A DNA stretch of 5,906 bases from Accumulibacter sp031732815 (GCF_031732815.1 NZ_JAVMKF010000102.1:1-5906); one strand, 5' to 3'; shown: positions 1 through 5,906, counted from the stretch's first letter. The notes: a model not told the origin generated them from the letters alone. Numbers and translations are program-made.

Positions 1-465
1 CATGCGCAGATCGGCTTCGCCATCGACCGCTGGGATGTCCTCGACCAGTGCGCCAGCGGCTACCGACTGTTGCGCTCAAGCGCGGGCAGACGAATCGAAG
101 CGGGTCAGTTGCTGGCAGTCAGCCCGTCGGAAAGCAGCATGTACCTGCTCGCCTACGTGGTCTGGGTGATGCAGGAGGAACAGGGCGGGCTGACCGCAGG
201 CATCGCGACCATGCCTGGCAAACCGGAGGCCATCGCCGCCCGCCTCCTGCCCCAGATCTCTGGACAGGACAATGCCTACAGCCGCGCCTTTGTTCTGCCC
301 TCCGTTCCGACCGTCGGCGTCGACCGAACGCTGATCATTCCCAAAGGCTGGTATTCTCCCGAACGCTTGGTCGAGGTCTATGTCAACGGCAGTTGGCGCG
401 TCAAGATGTTGCGCCTGGTCGGCGAAGGTTCAGACTTCGACCGTGTCACGTTCCTGATCGTCTGA
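1..465 (+). CDS. Uncharacterised protein, C-terminal part (possibly PilZ-like)
   Basis: This is the 3' part of a gene whose start lies left of the window. The frame is open from base 1 to the TGA at 463-465, giving 154 codons. A TTG at 70 could serve as a start, but the sequence upstream is in frame and protein-like (WDVLDQCASGYRL, codons 11-23), so I read it as a truncated gene. That stretch resembles the second half of a PilZ c-di-GMP-binding motif, (D/N)xSxxG, with Cys at codon 17 in place of Ser. The upstream Arg motif would lie outside the window. A hydrophobic strand-rich segment follows (MYLLAYVVWVM, codons 47-57). The C-terminal region (VLPSVPTVGVDRTLIIPKGW, then DFDRVTFLIV at the end) looks like a second small beta domain. 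I remember similar tails in betaproteobacterial hypothetical proteins. The coding call is firm, but the PilZ link is a weak inference. The next gene starts 51 bp downstream on the same strand. Confidence 0.8.
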   Translation, partial: HAQIGFAIDRWDVLDQCASGYRLLRSSAGRRIEAGQLLAVSPSESSMYLLAYVVWVMQEEQGGLTAGIATMPGKPEAIAARLLPQISGQDNAYSRAFVLPSVPTVGVDRTLIIPKGWYSPERLVEVYVNGSWRVKMLRLVGEGSDFDRVTFLIV

Positions 466-481
466 AGGCCGCCTTTTGCGC

Positions 482-487
482 TATAGT
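482..487 (+). promoter_or_regulatory. Candidate -10 element upstream of the DUF971-ubiE-ubiJ genes
   Basis: TATAGT lies in the 51-bp gap between the first gene and the DUF971 gene and matches the sigma-70 consensus TATAAT at five of six positions. No good -35 hexamer is visible 16-18 bp upstream, where the sequence is the end of the preceding gene, and there is no extended -10 TG in the right place. Transcription would start near 493-495, about 22 bp before the ATG at 517. The element could drive the three quinone-block genes on their own, or they could simply be read through from the upstream gene. Confidence 0.35.
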
Positions 488-516
488 GGCGGGACGACCG
501 CTACCTGGGGACGTTC

Positions 517-942
517 ATGGCTGGCCTAGACGAGACGACACCATACCCGACCGAAATCAGACTCCGGCAACAGTCACGCCTGCTTGAAGTGAGCTTCGAC
601 GACGGCGCGCACTTCGAGTTGACGCACGAATTCCTGCGCGTGTTTACGCCGTCGGCCGAAGCACGCGGGCACGCGCCCGGACAGGAAGTGCTGCAGGTCG
701 GCAAACGCGAGGTCGTCATCGAGCGTCTGGAAACCGTCGGCAACTATGCCATCCGCCCGGTCTTCTCGGATGGCCACGACAGTGGCCTGTACTCCTGGGA
801 TCTGCTCTACAACTTGGGGAAAGAGCGCGACAAGCTCTGGCAAGCCTACCTCGAGCGGCTGGCACGAGCTGGCGCCAGCCGCGACGCGCGGCCAGAGGCC
901 GCCGCACGCGCGCCGCAACACGCCGGGTGCGGCAAGCATTGA
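517..942 (+). CDS. DUF971 / GBBH-like N-terminal domain protein
   Basis: This is a 141-residue protein of the DUF971 family (PF06155), the domain first described at the N-terminus of gamma-butyrobetaine hydroxylase. The same fold occurs at the C-terminus of the plant Fe-S carrier HCF101. Family hallmarks are visible: PTEIRL near residue 11, LEVSFDDG (23-30), FLRVFTPSAEARGH (39-52), and the very conserved YAIRPVFSDGHDSGLYSW around 77-94. The stand-alone protein has no established biochemical role. It lacks the C-terminal dioxygenase domain of true hydroxylases, so it should not be called one. The tail after residue 117 is low-complexity (Ala/Arg-rich) and ends in Cys-Gly-Lys-His. The ATG at 517 is preceded by GGGGA (507-511) at a good distance. 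It lies 20 bp ahead of ubiE, a pairing common in betaproteobacteria, which suggests co-transcription. Confidence 0.92.
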   Translation: MAGLDETTPYPTEIRLRQQSRLLEVSFDDGAHFELTHEFLRVFTPSAEARGHAPGQEVLQVGKREVVIERLETVGNYAIRPVFSDGHDSGLYSWDLLYNLGKERDKLWQAYLERLARAGASRDARPEAAARAPQHAGCGKH

Positions 943-947
943 TCCGC

Positions 948-955
948 GAGGAAGG
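948..955 (+). promoter_or_regulatory. Ribosome-binding site that decides the ubiE start
   Basis: GAGGAAGG ends 7 bp before the ATG at 963 and is the best Shine-Dalgarno match near the gene. It favours this ATG over the in-frame GTG at 927, which would overlap the DUF971 gene by 16 bp and add 12 residues unlike the family N-terminus. Confidence 0.75.
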
Positions 956-962
956 CGGGCGT

Positions 963-1703
963 ATGCGCGAGAGCAACACGACACACTTCGGCTTTGAGCA
1001 GGTTGGCGAAGCGGAGAAGGCGCAACGCGTCGCCGATGTGTTTGATTCGGTCGCCCAGCGCTACGACCTGATGAACGACCTCATGTCGGGCGGCCTGCAC
1101 CGCCTGTGGAAAGCGTTTGCCATCGCCAAGAGCGGCGTGCGGGCGGGCTGGCGCGTGCTCGATGTGGCTGGCGGAACTGGCGACTTGGCGCTGGCCTTTG
1201 CCCGACGTGTCGGCCGCGACGGTCAGGCGTGGCTGACCGACATCAACAACGCCATGCTGACGCGCGGTCGCGACCGGCTGTGCGACCGCGGCTGCATCGT
1301 CCCCGTCGCGCAGTGTGACGCCGAGCAGCTACCCTTCCCTGACGAGTACTTCGACTGCGTGACGGTGGCTTTCGGCCTGCGCAACATGACGCACAAGGAG
1401 CTTGCCCTGGCTGAAATGCGGCGCGTCCTGCGTCCGGGCGGGCGCCTGCTGGTGCTCGAGTTCTCACACGTCTGGGCGCCGCTGGCGCCAGCCTACGACT
1501 ACTACTCGTTCAAGCTGATTCCCCGTCTGGGCAAACTCGTCACGCACGACGAAGCAAGCTACCGCTACCTGGCCGAATCGATTCGTGTCCATCCCGATCA
1601 GGAGACGCTGAAACGCTTGATGGAGGAGGCCGGCCTGGAATCCGTCGACTACTTCAATCTCGCCATGGGCGTGGTTGCCTTGCACCGTGGCTTCCGCTTC
1701 TGA
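963..1703 (+). CDS. ubiE: Ubiquinone/menaquinone C-methyltransferase UbiE
   Basis: UbiE is an S-adenosylmethionine-dependent enzyme that methylates the benzoquinol ring carbon in ubiquinone synthesis. In organisms that make menaquinone it also converts demethylmenaquinol to menaquinol. The protein has 246 residues, against 251 in E. coli. The start TTHFGFEQV (6-14) is typical. The first family signature, YDLMNDLMSGGLHRLW (34-49), is complete. The SAM-binding loop is VLDVAGGTGDLA (65-76), with the acidic D93 of LTDIN after the next strand. LPFPDEYFDCVTVAFGLRN (123-141) is the central conserved block. The second signature, RVLRPGGRLLVLEFS (154-168), has Arg where Lys is usual, a mild change. 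The C-terminus, ESIRVHPDQETL then GVVALHRGFRF, is canonical. The gene sits between DUF971 (20-bp gap) and ubiJ (1-bp gap), so an operon is likely. No catalytic residue is missing. Confidence 0.97.
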   Translation: MRESNTTHFGFEQVGEAEKAQRVADVFDSVAQRYDLMNDLMSGGLHRLWKAFAIAKSGVRAGWRVLDVAGGTGDLALAFARRVGRDGQAWLTDINNAMLTRGRDRLCDRGCIVPVAQCDAEQLPFPDEYFDCVTVAFGLRNMTHKELALAEMRRVLRPGGRLLVLEFSHVWAPLAPAYDYYSFKLIPRLGKLVTHDEASYRYLAESIRVHPDQETLKRLMEEAGLESVDYFNLAMGVVALHRGFRF

Positions 1704-1704
1704 A

Positions 1705-2316
1705 ATGCTGCTCGGCGCTTTGCTCGCGTTCGCCAACCACGTGCTGGCGAGCGAGGACTGGGCAGTGGGTCGCCTGGCCCGCTTCGCCGGGCAGAACGTG
1801 TCGATCCGCTTTGGCAAGGTCTCGCTGACGGCCACGATCGGTGCTGACGGCTTGCTCGACGCCGACCTCCTCACCGATCCACAGTTGCCGGCGAGCGTGA
1901 CCCTGACGCTGCCGGACGATGCGCCCGTCCGCTGGCTGACCGATCGCGCTTCGCTGCTCGCCAGCGCTCAGATTGCCGGCCCGGCCGAACTGGCGGAAAC
2001 GCTGAGTTTCGTCATCCGCCACCTGCGCTGGGACATCGAATCCGACCTCTCGCTGCTGTTGGGGGACATCGTTGGCCGGCGTGCGGCGCAGCTCGTCGGA
2101 GCACTCGGCCAGTGGCAGGTGTCGGCAGTACAGCGCGGCCTGACCGGCCTGGGCGAGTACCTGAGCGAGGAAAGCGGGCTACTCACAGCGCGCCGGGAGG
2201 TTGAGCGATTCTGCCTGAGTGTCGACGCGCTGGCCGATGACTGCCGCCGCCTGGAAGGCAGGCTGCAGCGTGTCGAGTCGGCCAGGGCTGTGAAAACTGC
2301 TGAACGGCTGAATTGA
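1705..2316 (+). CDS. ubiJ: Ubiquinone biosynthesis accessory factor UbiJ (SCP2 domain)
   Basis: UbiJ proteins bind polyprenylated quinone intermediates through an SCP2 (sterol-carrier-like) domain. In E. coli UbiJ works with UbiK in a cytosolic complex that carries out the late aerobic steps of ubiquinone synthesis. From the ATG at 1705 the product has 203 residues, against 201 in E. coli. Residues 1-105 fit an SCP2 domain, with LLGALLAFANHVLASEDWA at the start and hydrophobic strands such as ASVTLTLP (63-70). LRWDIESDLSLLLGDIVGRR (107-126) and EYLSEESGLL (151-160) match remembered betaproteobacterial homologues. Residues about 160-200 are helical with heptad-like spacing, as in the UbiJ coiled-coil end. 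The start is the uncertain part. The ATG follows the ubiE stop by one base (TGAAATG), which suits translational coupling, but there is no clear ribosome-binding site. An in-frame GTG at 1687 or TTG at 1675 would overlap ubiE. ubiB is absent downstream. Confidence 0.88.
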   Translation: MLLGALLAFANHVLASEDWAVGRLARFAGQNVSIRFGKVSLTATIGADGLLDADLLTDPQLPASVTLTLPDDAPVRWLTDRASLLASAQIAGPAELAETLSFVIRHLRWDIESDLSLLLGDIVGRRAAQLVGALGQWQVSAVQRGLTGLGEYLSEESGLLTARREVERFCLSVDALADDCRRLEGRLQRVESARAVKTAERLN

Positions 2317-2340
2317 TCTGCCCGATTCCTGGCCCGCTTC
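2317..2340. other. Convergent 24-bp gap between ubiJ and atpC
   Basis: The stop codons of ubiJ (+) and atpC (-) face each other across 24 bp. I see no GC-rich stem followed by a T run on either strand, here or in the flanking gene ends. Termination is either Rho-dependent or occurs inside the opposing gene. Confidence 0.6.
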
Positions 2341-2766
2341 TTACTGGTGCCGCGTACGCAGCTTCTTGATCGCCTGTAGTTGCGCGACCGCCTGCGCCAG
2401 TTCCGCTTCGGCGGTTGCCAGATCGATCTCCGCAGCGCGGTCGCGCAGAGCCTCCTCGGCCCGCTTCTTGGCTTCCGTTGCTTTGGCCTCGTCAAGATCG
2501 TGCGCGCGAATCGCCGTGTCGGCCAGCACGGTGATCAGCGCCGGCTGCACTTCGAGCATGCCGCCGGAAACATAAACCAGCTCATACTCGTCGCGGTCTG
2601 GCACCTTGAGACGGACTGTGCCGGGCTTGATCCGTGTCAGCAGCGGCGTGTGTCGCGGATAGATCCCAAGTTCGCCCGCTTCGCCGGGGAAAACGGCGAA
2701 ATCGGTCTGCCCGGAAAAGATCAGTTCCTCGGCGCTTACGACGTCAACATGTACTCTGATTGACAT
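2341..2766 (-). CDS. atpC: F1Fo ATP synthase subunit epsilon
   Basis: Epsilon is the small rotor subunit of F1. It binds gamma and the c-ring and can inhibit ATP hydrolysis by extending its C-terminal helices. The product has 141 residues, against 139 in E. coli. The N-terminal beta-sandwich carries the hallmark segments HVDVVSAEELIFSG (6-19), GELGIYPRHTPLLTRIKPG (31-49), YVSGGMLEVQP (65-75) and TVLADTAIRAHDLDEAKA (79-96). Residues 91-141 form the Ala/Glu-rich two-helix C-terminal domain. The motif matching I(L)DxxRA, which binds ATP in some epsilon subunits, reads LDEAKA, with Lys for Arg. The ATG at 2766 is chosen because GAGGA (2775-2779) lies 8 bp upstream. An in-frame start farther upstream (2820) would add 18 residues translated through a hairpin and unlike the family. 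It is last in the visible operon, 68 bp after atpD. Confidence 0.96.
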   Translation of the reverse strand: MSIRVHVDVVSAEELIFSGQTDFAVFPGEAGELGIYPRHTPLLTRIKPGTVRLKVPDRDEYELVYVSGGMLEVQPALITVLADTAIRAHDLDEAKATEAKKRAEEALRDRAAEIDLATAEAELAQAVAQLQAIKKLRTRHQ

Positions 2767-2785
2767 GGTACTTTTCCTCGTTGCA

Positions 2786-2817
2786 TCGCCCCCGCACCGT
2801 GCCGGGTGCGGAGGCGA
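2786..2817 (-). promoter_or_regulatory. Strong RNA hairpin between atpD and atpC
   Basis: In the minus-strand transcript, 2805-2817 pairs with 2786-2798 to form a 13-bp stem around a 6-base loop (2799-2804). The arms read UCGCCUCCGCACC and GGUGCGGGGGCGA. The only non-Watson-Crick pair (2812/2791) is a U-G wobble in the minus-strand RNA but a C/A mismatch on the other strand, so the structure suits the atp message. It begins 17 bp after the atpD stop and ends 6 bp before the atpC ribosome-binding site. No U run follows, so it is not a classical terminator. Attenuation, RNase processing or protection of the upstream message 3' end would fit. The pairing is seen directly; the function is inferred. 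Confidence 0.6.
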
Positions 2818-2834
2818 CAATCACGGATGCCGCT

Positions 2835-4235
2835 TTAGAGTTTCTTGGCTTTCTCGAAGACTTCTTCGATGCCGCCCACCATGTAGAACGCCTGCTCGGG
2901 AATGCTGTCGCACTCGCCATTGACGATCATCTTGAAGCCCTTGATCGTGTCCTTGAGCGGAACATACTTGCCCGGCGATCCGGTAAACACCTCGGCAACG
3001 TTGAAGGGCTGCGACAGGAAGCGCTGGATCTTGCGTGCGCGATAAACGGCCAGCTTGTCCTCGGGCGACAGTTCATCCATCCCGAGAATGGCGATGATGT
3101 CGCGCAGCTCCTTGTACTTCTGCAGCGTCATCTGGACCGCGCGCGCAACCGTGTAGTGCTCTTCGCCGACGATCTGCGGGTCGAGCTGACGCGAGGTCGA
3201 GTCGAGCGGATCGACCGCCGGGTAGATACCGAGCGAGGCGATGTCACGCGAGAGAACGACCGTCGAGTCGAGGTGCAGGAAGGTCGTTGCCGGAGACGGG
3301 TCGGTCAGGTCGTCGGCCGGAACATAGACCGCCTGAATCGAGGTGATCGAGCCGACCTTGGTCGAGGTAATGCGCTCCTGCAGACGGCCCATTTCCTCAG
3401 CCAGCGTCGGCTGATAGCCAACGGCCGACGGCATCCGGCCGAGCAGCGCGGAAACTTCGGTACCGGCCAAGGTGTAGCGGTAGATGTTGTCGACGAAGAA
3501 AAGAATATCGCGGCCGTCGTCGCGGAAACGTTCAGCCATCGTCAGACCGGTCAGGGCAACGCGCAGGCGGTTGCCCGGTGGCTCGTTCATCTGCCCGAAG
3601 ACCATCGCCACCTTGTCGAGAACGTTCGACTCCTTCATCTCGTGGTAGAAGTCGTTGCCCTCGCGAGTCCGCTCGCCGACGCCAGCAAATACCGACAGCC
3701 CGGAGTGTTGCTTGGCGATGTTGTTGATCAACTCCATCATGTTGACCGTCTTGCCCACGCCGGCACCACCGAACAGGCCCACTTTGCCGCCCTTGGCGAA
3801 CGGGCAGACCAGGTCGATGACCTTGATCCCCGTCTCCAGCAGGTCGACCGACGGCGACAGTTCGTCGAATTTCGGCGCCAACTGGTGAATCTCGCGCCGC
3901 TCTTCGGTCGCGATCGGGCCGGCTTCGTCAATCGGCCGCCCAAGAACGTTCATGATACGGCCGATCGTCGCATTACCGACAGGAACCGAAATACCCGCCC
4001 CAGTGTTATTTACTTTCATCCCGCGGCGCAGGCCATCGGACGAGCCCATGGCGATCGTGCGCACGATGCCGTCGCCCAACTGCTGCTGCACCTCGAACAT
4101 CAGGTCGGCCTCGCACATCTCCGACTCCTCTGCCTTGTCGAGCAGAAGCGCGTCGTAGATGCGGGGCATTGCGTCACGCGGGAACTGGATATCCACCACG
4201 GCGCCGATACATTGAACAATGTTTCCTTGACTCAT
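2835..4235 (-). CDS. atpD: F1Fo ATP synthase subunit beta (catalytic)
   Basis: Beta carries the catalytic nucleotide sites of F1 and makes ATP from ADP and phosphate as gamma rotates inside the alpha3beta3 ring at the cytoplasmic face of the membrane. The product has 466 residues, against 460 in E. coli. It shows the N-terminal beta-barrel (1-80), then the P-loop GGAGVGKT (156-163). The catalytic Glu and its Arg neighbour lie in GERTREG (E188, R189), and the Walker B Asp is in ILFFVDNIYRYT (D249). The adenine-stacking Tyr is in LGIYPAVDP (Y338), within the alpha/beta signature PAVDPLDSTS (339-348). The C-terminal torque-contact loop reads DELSPED (387-393) rather than DELSEED of E. coli. I believe this form is common in betaproteobacteria. 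The protein looks fully functional. The ATG at 4235 has AGGGGT (4242-4247) 6 bp upstream. It sits 37 bp after atpG in the standard operon order. Confidence 0.98.
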   Translation of the reverse strand: MSQGNIVQCIGAVVDIQFPRDAMPRIYDALLLDKAEESEMCEADLMFEVQQQLGDGIVRTIAMGSSDGLRRGMKVNNTGAGISVPVGNATIGRIMNVLGRPIDEAGPIATEERREIHQLAPKFDELSPSVDLLETGIKVIDLVCPFAKGGKVGLFGGAGVGKTVNMMELINNIAKQHSGLSVFAGVGERTREGNDFYHEMKESNVLDKVAMVFGQMNEPPGNRLRVALTGLTMAERFRDDGRDILFFVDNIYRYTLAGTEVSALLGRMPSAVGYQPTLAEEMGRLQERITSTKVGSITSIQAVYVPADDLTDPSPATTFLHLDSTVVLSRDIASLGIYPAVDPLDSTSRQLDPQIVGEEHYTVARAVQMTLQKYKELRDIIAILGMDELSPEDKLAVYRARKIQRFLSQPFNVAEVFTGSPGKYVPLKDTIKGFKMIVNGECDSIPEQAFYMVGGIEEVFEKAKKL

Positions 4236-4272
4236 CGTCGTACCCCTAATTTATGAACTAACTATGCCGTGG

Positions 4273-5136
4273 TCAGACCGCCGCTGCGCCGCCGACGATT
4301 TCCGAAAGCTCTTTCGTGATCGATGCCTGGCGCGCTTTGTTGTATACCAGCTTGAGTTCGCTGATCACGTTCTTCGCGTTATCCGAGGCCGATTTCATGG
4401 CGACCATGCGCGCGCTTTGCTCCGACGCCATGTTCTCGGCCACAGCCTGGTAGATCATCGCTTCGACGTAGCGCACCAGCAGGTCGTCAATCACCGTCTG
4501 CGCGTCTGGCTCGTAAAGGTAGTCCCAGCGGTTACCTTCGCCGCCAATCAGGTCACCCGACAGGGGGAGAAGCTGGTAGAGCGTCGGCTCCTGCTTCATC
4601 GTGTTGATGAACCGGGTGAACACGATGTAGAGGACGTCGATGTCGCCACGCATGTACGCGTCGAGCTGCACTTTCACCGGGCCGATCAGCTTTTCCAGGT
4701 GCGGCGTGTCGCCCAGGCCGACCAGATGCGAAACGACGTTGGCGCCTGCCCGCTGCATGAAACCCAGACCCTTGTTGCCGATCGCCGTCACATTGAGCTT
4801 CTTGCCTTCGGCGTCCCACTCGCGCATTTTGGCGAGTGCCAACCGCAGCACGTTGGTGTTCAGGCCACCGCACAGGCCCTTGTCGGAGGTCACCGTGATC
4901 AGGCCGACCGTCTTGATCGTCGGGCGGACGGAAAGGAACGGGTGACGATAGTCAGTCAAGGCGTGCGACAGGTTTCCGGCAACCTGCCGGATCTTTTCGC
5001 CGTAGGGTCGGGCCGCTCGCATGCGATCCTGCGCTTTGCGCATTTTCGAGGCTGCGACCATCTCCATCGCCTTGGTGATCTTGCGCGTGCTCTCGACGCT
5101 CTTGATCTTGTTGCGGATTTCCTTGCCGCTAGGCAT
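4273..5136 (-). CDS. atpG: F1Fo ATP synthase subunit gamma
   Basis: Gamma is the central rotor shaft of F1 and couples c-ring rotation to the conformational cycle of the beta subunits. The product has 287 residues, the same length as E. coli AtpG. The N-terminal coiled-coil helix is canonical: KEIRNKIKSVESTRKITKAM (5-24) then EMVAASKMRKAQDRM (25-39). The Rossmann-like middle domain begins with VGLITVTSDKGLCGGLN (77-93), its most conserved part. The C-terminal helix ends with the family signature ITKELSEIVGGAAA (273-286). No chloroplast-type redox Cys insert is present. The ATG at 5136 has GAGGAG (5143-5148) at a 6-bp spacing and lies 18 bp after the atpA stop, so the two are co-transcribed. 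Nothing is odd in length or motifs. Confidence 0.98.
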   Translation of the reverse strand: MPSGKEIRNKIKSVESTRKITKAMEMVAASKMRKAQDRMRAARPYGEKIRQVAGNLSHALTDYRHPFLSVRPTIKTVGLITVTSDKGLCGGLNTNVLRLALAKMREWDAEGKKLNVTAIGNKGLGFMQRAGANVVSHLVGLGDTPHLEKLIGPVKVQLDAYMRGDIDVLYIVFTRFINTMKQEPTLYQLLPLSGDLIGGEGNRWDYLYEPDAQTVIDDLLVRYVEAMIYQAVAENMASEQSARMVAMKSASDNAKNVISELKLVYNKARQASITKELSEIVGGAAAV

Positions 5137-5154
5137 GGCAATCTCCTCGATCGA

Positions 5155-5906
5155 TCAGGCCAGCGTGGCCTTGAACTCCTCGATCGCCTTGGTGAGCTTT
5201 TGCTCAGCGTCAGCGTCAAGATCCTTGGACGTTTCGATCTTCGAGACCAGGTCGGCGTGTTTCTGCTTGATGTAGCCGTGCATCTGCTTCTCGGTGGCAA
5301 GTGCCTTACGCACGTCCAGATCGTCGAAGTAGCCCTTGTTGACTGCGTGCAGGGTGATCGCCATCTCTGAAATGGACAGCGGCGAGTACTGCGGCTGCTT
5401 CATCAGTTCGGTCACCAGGCGCCCGCGGTCGAGCTGCTTGCGGGTTGCTTCGTCGAGGTCGGAAGCAAACTGGGCGAAGGCCGCGAGTTCGCGGAACTGC
5501 GCCAACGCCAGGCGCACGCCGCCGCCGAGCTTCTTGATGACCTTCGTCTGCGCCGCACCACCCACGCGCGACACCGAGATACCGGCGTCGATGGCCGGCC
5601 GGACGCCTGCATTAAAGAGGTCGGTGTCAAGGAAGATCTGGCCGTCGGTGATCGAGATGACGTTCGTCGGAACGAAGGCAGAGACGTCACCCGCCTGTGT
5701 CTCGATCACTGGCAACGCGGTCAGCGAACCGGTCTTGCCTTTGACTTCGCCGTTCGTGAACTTCTCGACCCATTCGGCGGAAACCCGGGCAGCCCGTTCG
5801 AGCAGACGCGAGTGCAGGTAGAACACGTCACCCGGATACGCTTCACGCCCTGGCGGACGGCGCAGGAGCAGCGAAACCTGGCGGTAGGCCCACGCCTGCT
5901 TGGTCA
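5155..5906 (-). CDS. atpA: F1Fo ATP synthase subunit alpha, C-terminal half (cut by window edge)
   Basis: Alpha alternates with beta in the F1 hexamer and holds the non-catalytic nucleotide sites. Only the last 249 codons of about 513 are in the window, and the frame is open at base 5906. The visible part starts TKQAWAYRQVSLLLRRPPGR, just after where the Walker B strand ends in E. coli AtpA, so the P-loop lies outside. The family signature PAIDAGISVS is followed by RVGGAAQTK, where the first Arg (after SVS) corresponds to E. coli alpha R376, the arginine finger reaching the beta catalytic site. ALAQFRELAAFAQFASDLD and the helical tail ending EEFKATLA are typical. A GTG at 5824-5826 could be mistaken for a start, but homology runs through it without a break. 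The TGA is at 5155-5157, 18 bp before atpG. This is truncation by the window, not gene damage. Confidence 0.97.
   Translation of the reverse strand, partial: TKQAWAYRQVSLLLRRPPGREAYPGDVFYLHSRLLERAARVSAEWVEKFTNGEVKGKTGSLTALPVIETQAGDVSAFVPTNVISITDGQIFLDTDLFNAGVRPAIDAGISVSRVGGAAQTKVIKKLGGGVRLALAQFRELAAFAQFASDLDEATRKQLDRGRLVTELMKQPQYSPLSISEMAITLHAVNKGYFDDLDVRKALATEKQMHGYIKQKHADLVSKIETSKDLDADAEQKLTKAIEEFKATLA

Noticed and set aside
48..587. A 179-codon + strand frame over the first gene and the start of DUF971
   Set aside because: It overlaps two better-supported genes in another frame and has an Arg-rich, unfamiliar product typical of an out-of-frame reading.
901..933. Inverted repeat GCCGCAC/GTGCGGC at the end of the DUF971 gene
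   Set aside because: Only 7 bp with a 19-base loop, inside coding sequence and in very GC-rich DNA, so chance is a sufficient explanation.
927..962. GTG at 927 as the ubiE start
   Set aside because: It would add 12 residues not found in the family and overlap DUF971, while the ATG at 963 has a strong ribosome-binding site.
922..2811. An 11-base repeat (GCCGGGTGCGG) at 922-932 and 2801-2811
   Set aside because: A few exact 11-base matches are expected by chance in a GC-rich window of this size, and the flanks do not match.
2760..4256. A 498-codon open frame on the + strand, antisense to all of atpD
   Set aside because: It mirrors atpD codon by codon. The strong G/C third-position bias removes stops from the antisense frame. 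Its product is Arg/His/Val/Asp-rich with no recognisable family, while atpD is certain.
4264..5370. A 368-codon open frame on the + strand, antisense to atpG and the end of atpA
   Set aside because: Same antisense artefact. It runs across two genes and their gap and resembles no known protein.
5155..5826. A short atpA starting at GTG 5824-5826
   Set aside because: AtpA homology continues upstream without interruption to the window edge, so the gene is cut by the window, not short.

Overview
The window is ordinary, gene-dense proteobacterial housekeeping DNA. It is GC-rich, with short gaps between genes and strong G/C at third codon positions. The protein sequences point to a betaproteobacterium, probably near Rhodocyclales (for example Azoarcus/Dechloromonas/Accumulibacter-like). 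The reasons are the DUF971 protein next to ubiE, the style of the UbiJ protein, and the DELSPED form of the ATP synthase beta-subunit loop. The taxonomic call is an inference from remembered family sequences, not a search.

Left half (1-2316, + strand): the window opens inside the C-terminal part of an uncharacterised, possibly PilZ-like protein (ends 465). After a 51-bp gap with a candidate -10 element come three closely packed genes. They are a DUF971 (GBBH-like N-terminal domain) protein at 517-942, ubiE at 963-1703 and ubiJ at 1705-2316. UbiE is the C-methyltransferase of ubiquinone/menaquinone synthesis. UbiJ is the SCP2-type lipid-binding accessory factor of the ubiquinone-synthesis complex. 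The usual third partner, ubiB, does not follow.

Right half (2341-5906, - strand): this is the distal end of an F-type ATP synthase operon, read right to left as atpA (alpha, cut by the window edge), atpG (gamma), atpD (beta) and atpC (epsilon). All visible catalytic motifs are intact. The two blocks converge tail to tail across only 24 bp with no recognisable intrinsic terminator.

The blocks are related through respiration: UbiE/UbiJ make the quinone of the electron-transport chain, and the ATP synthase uses the proton gradient that chain creates. The most notable non-coding structure is a strong 13-bp hairpin between atpD and atpC, directly ahead of the atpC ribosome-binding site. I found no mobile element, CRISPR array, RNA gene or convincing undescribed system.
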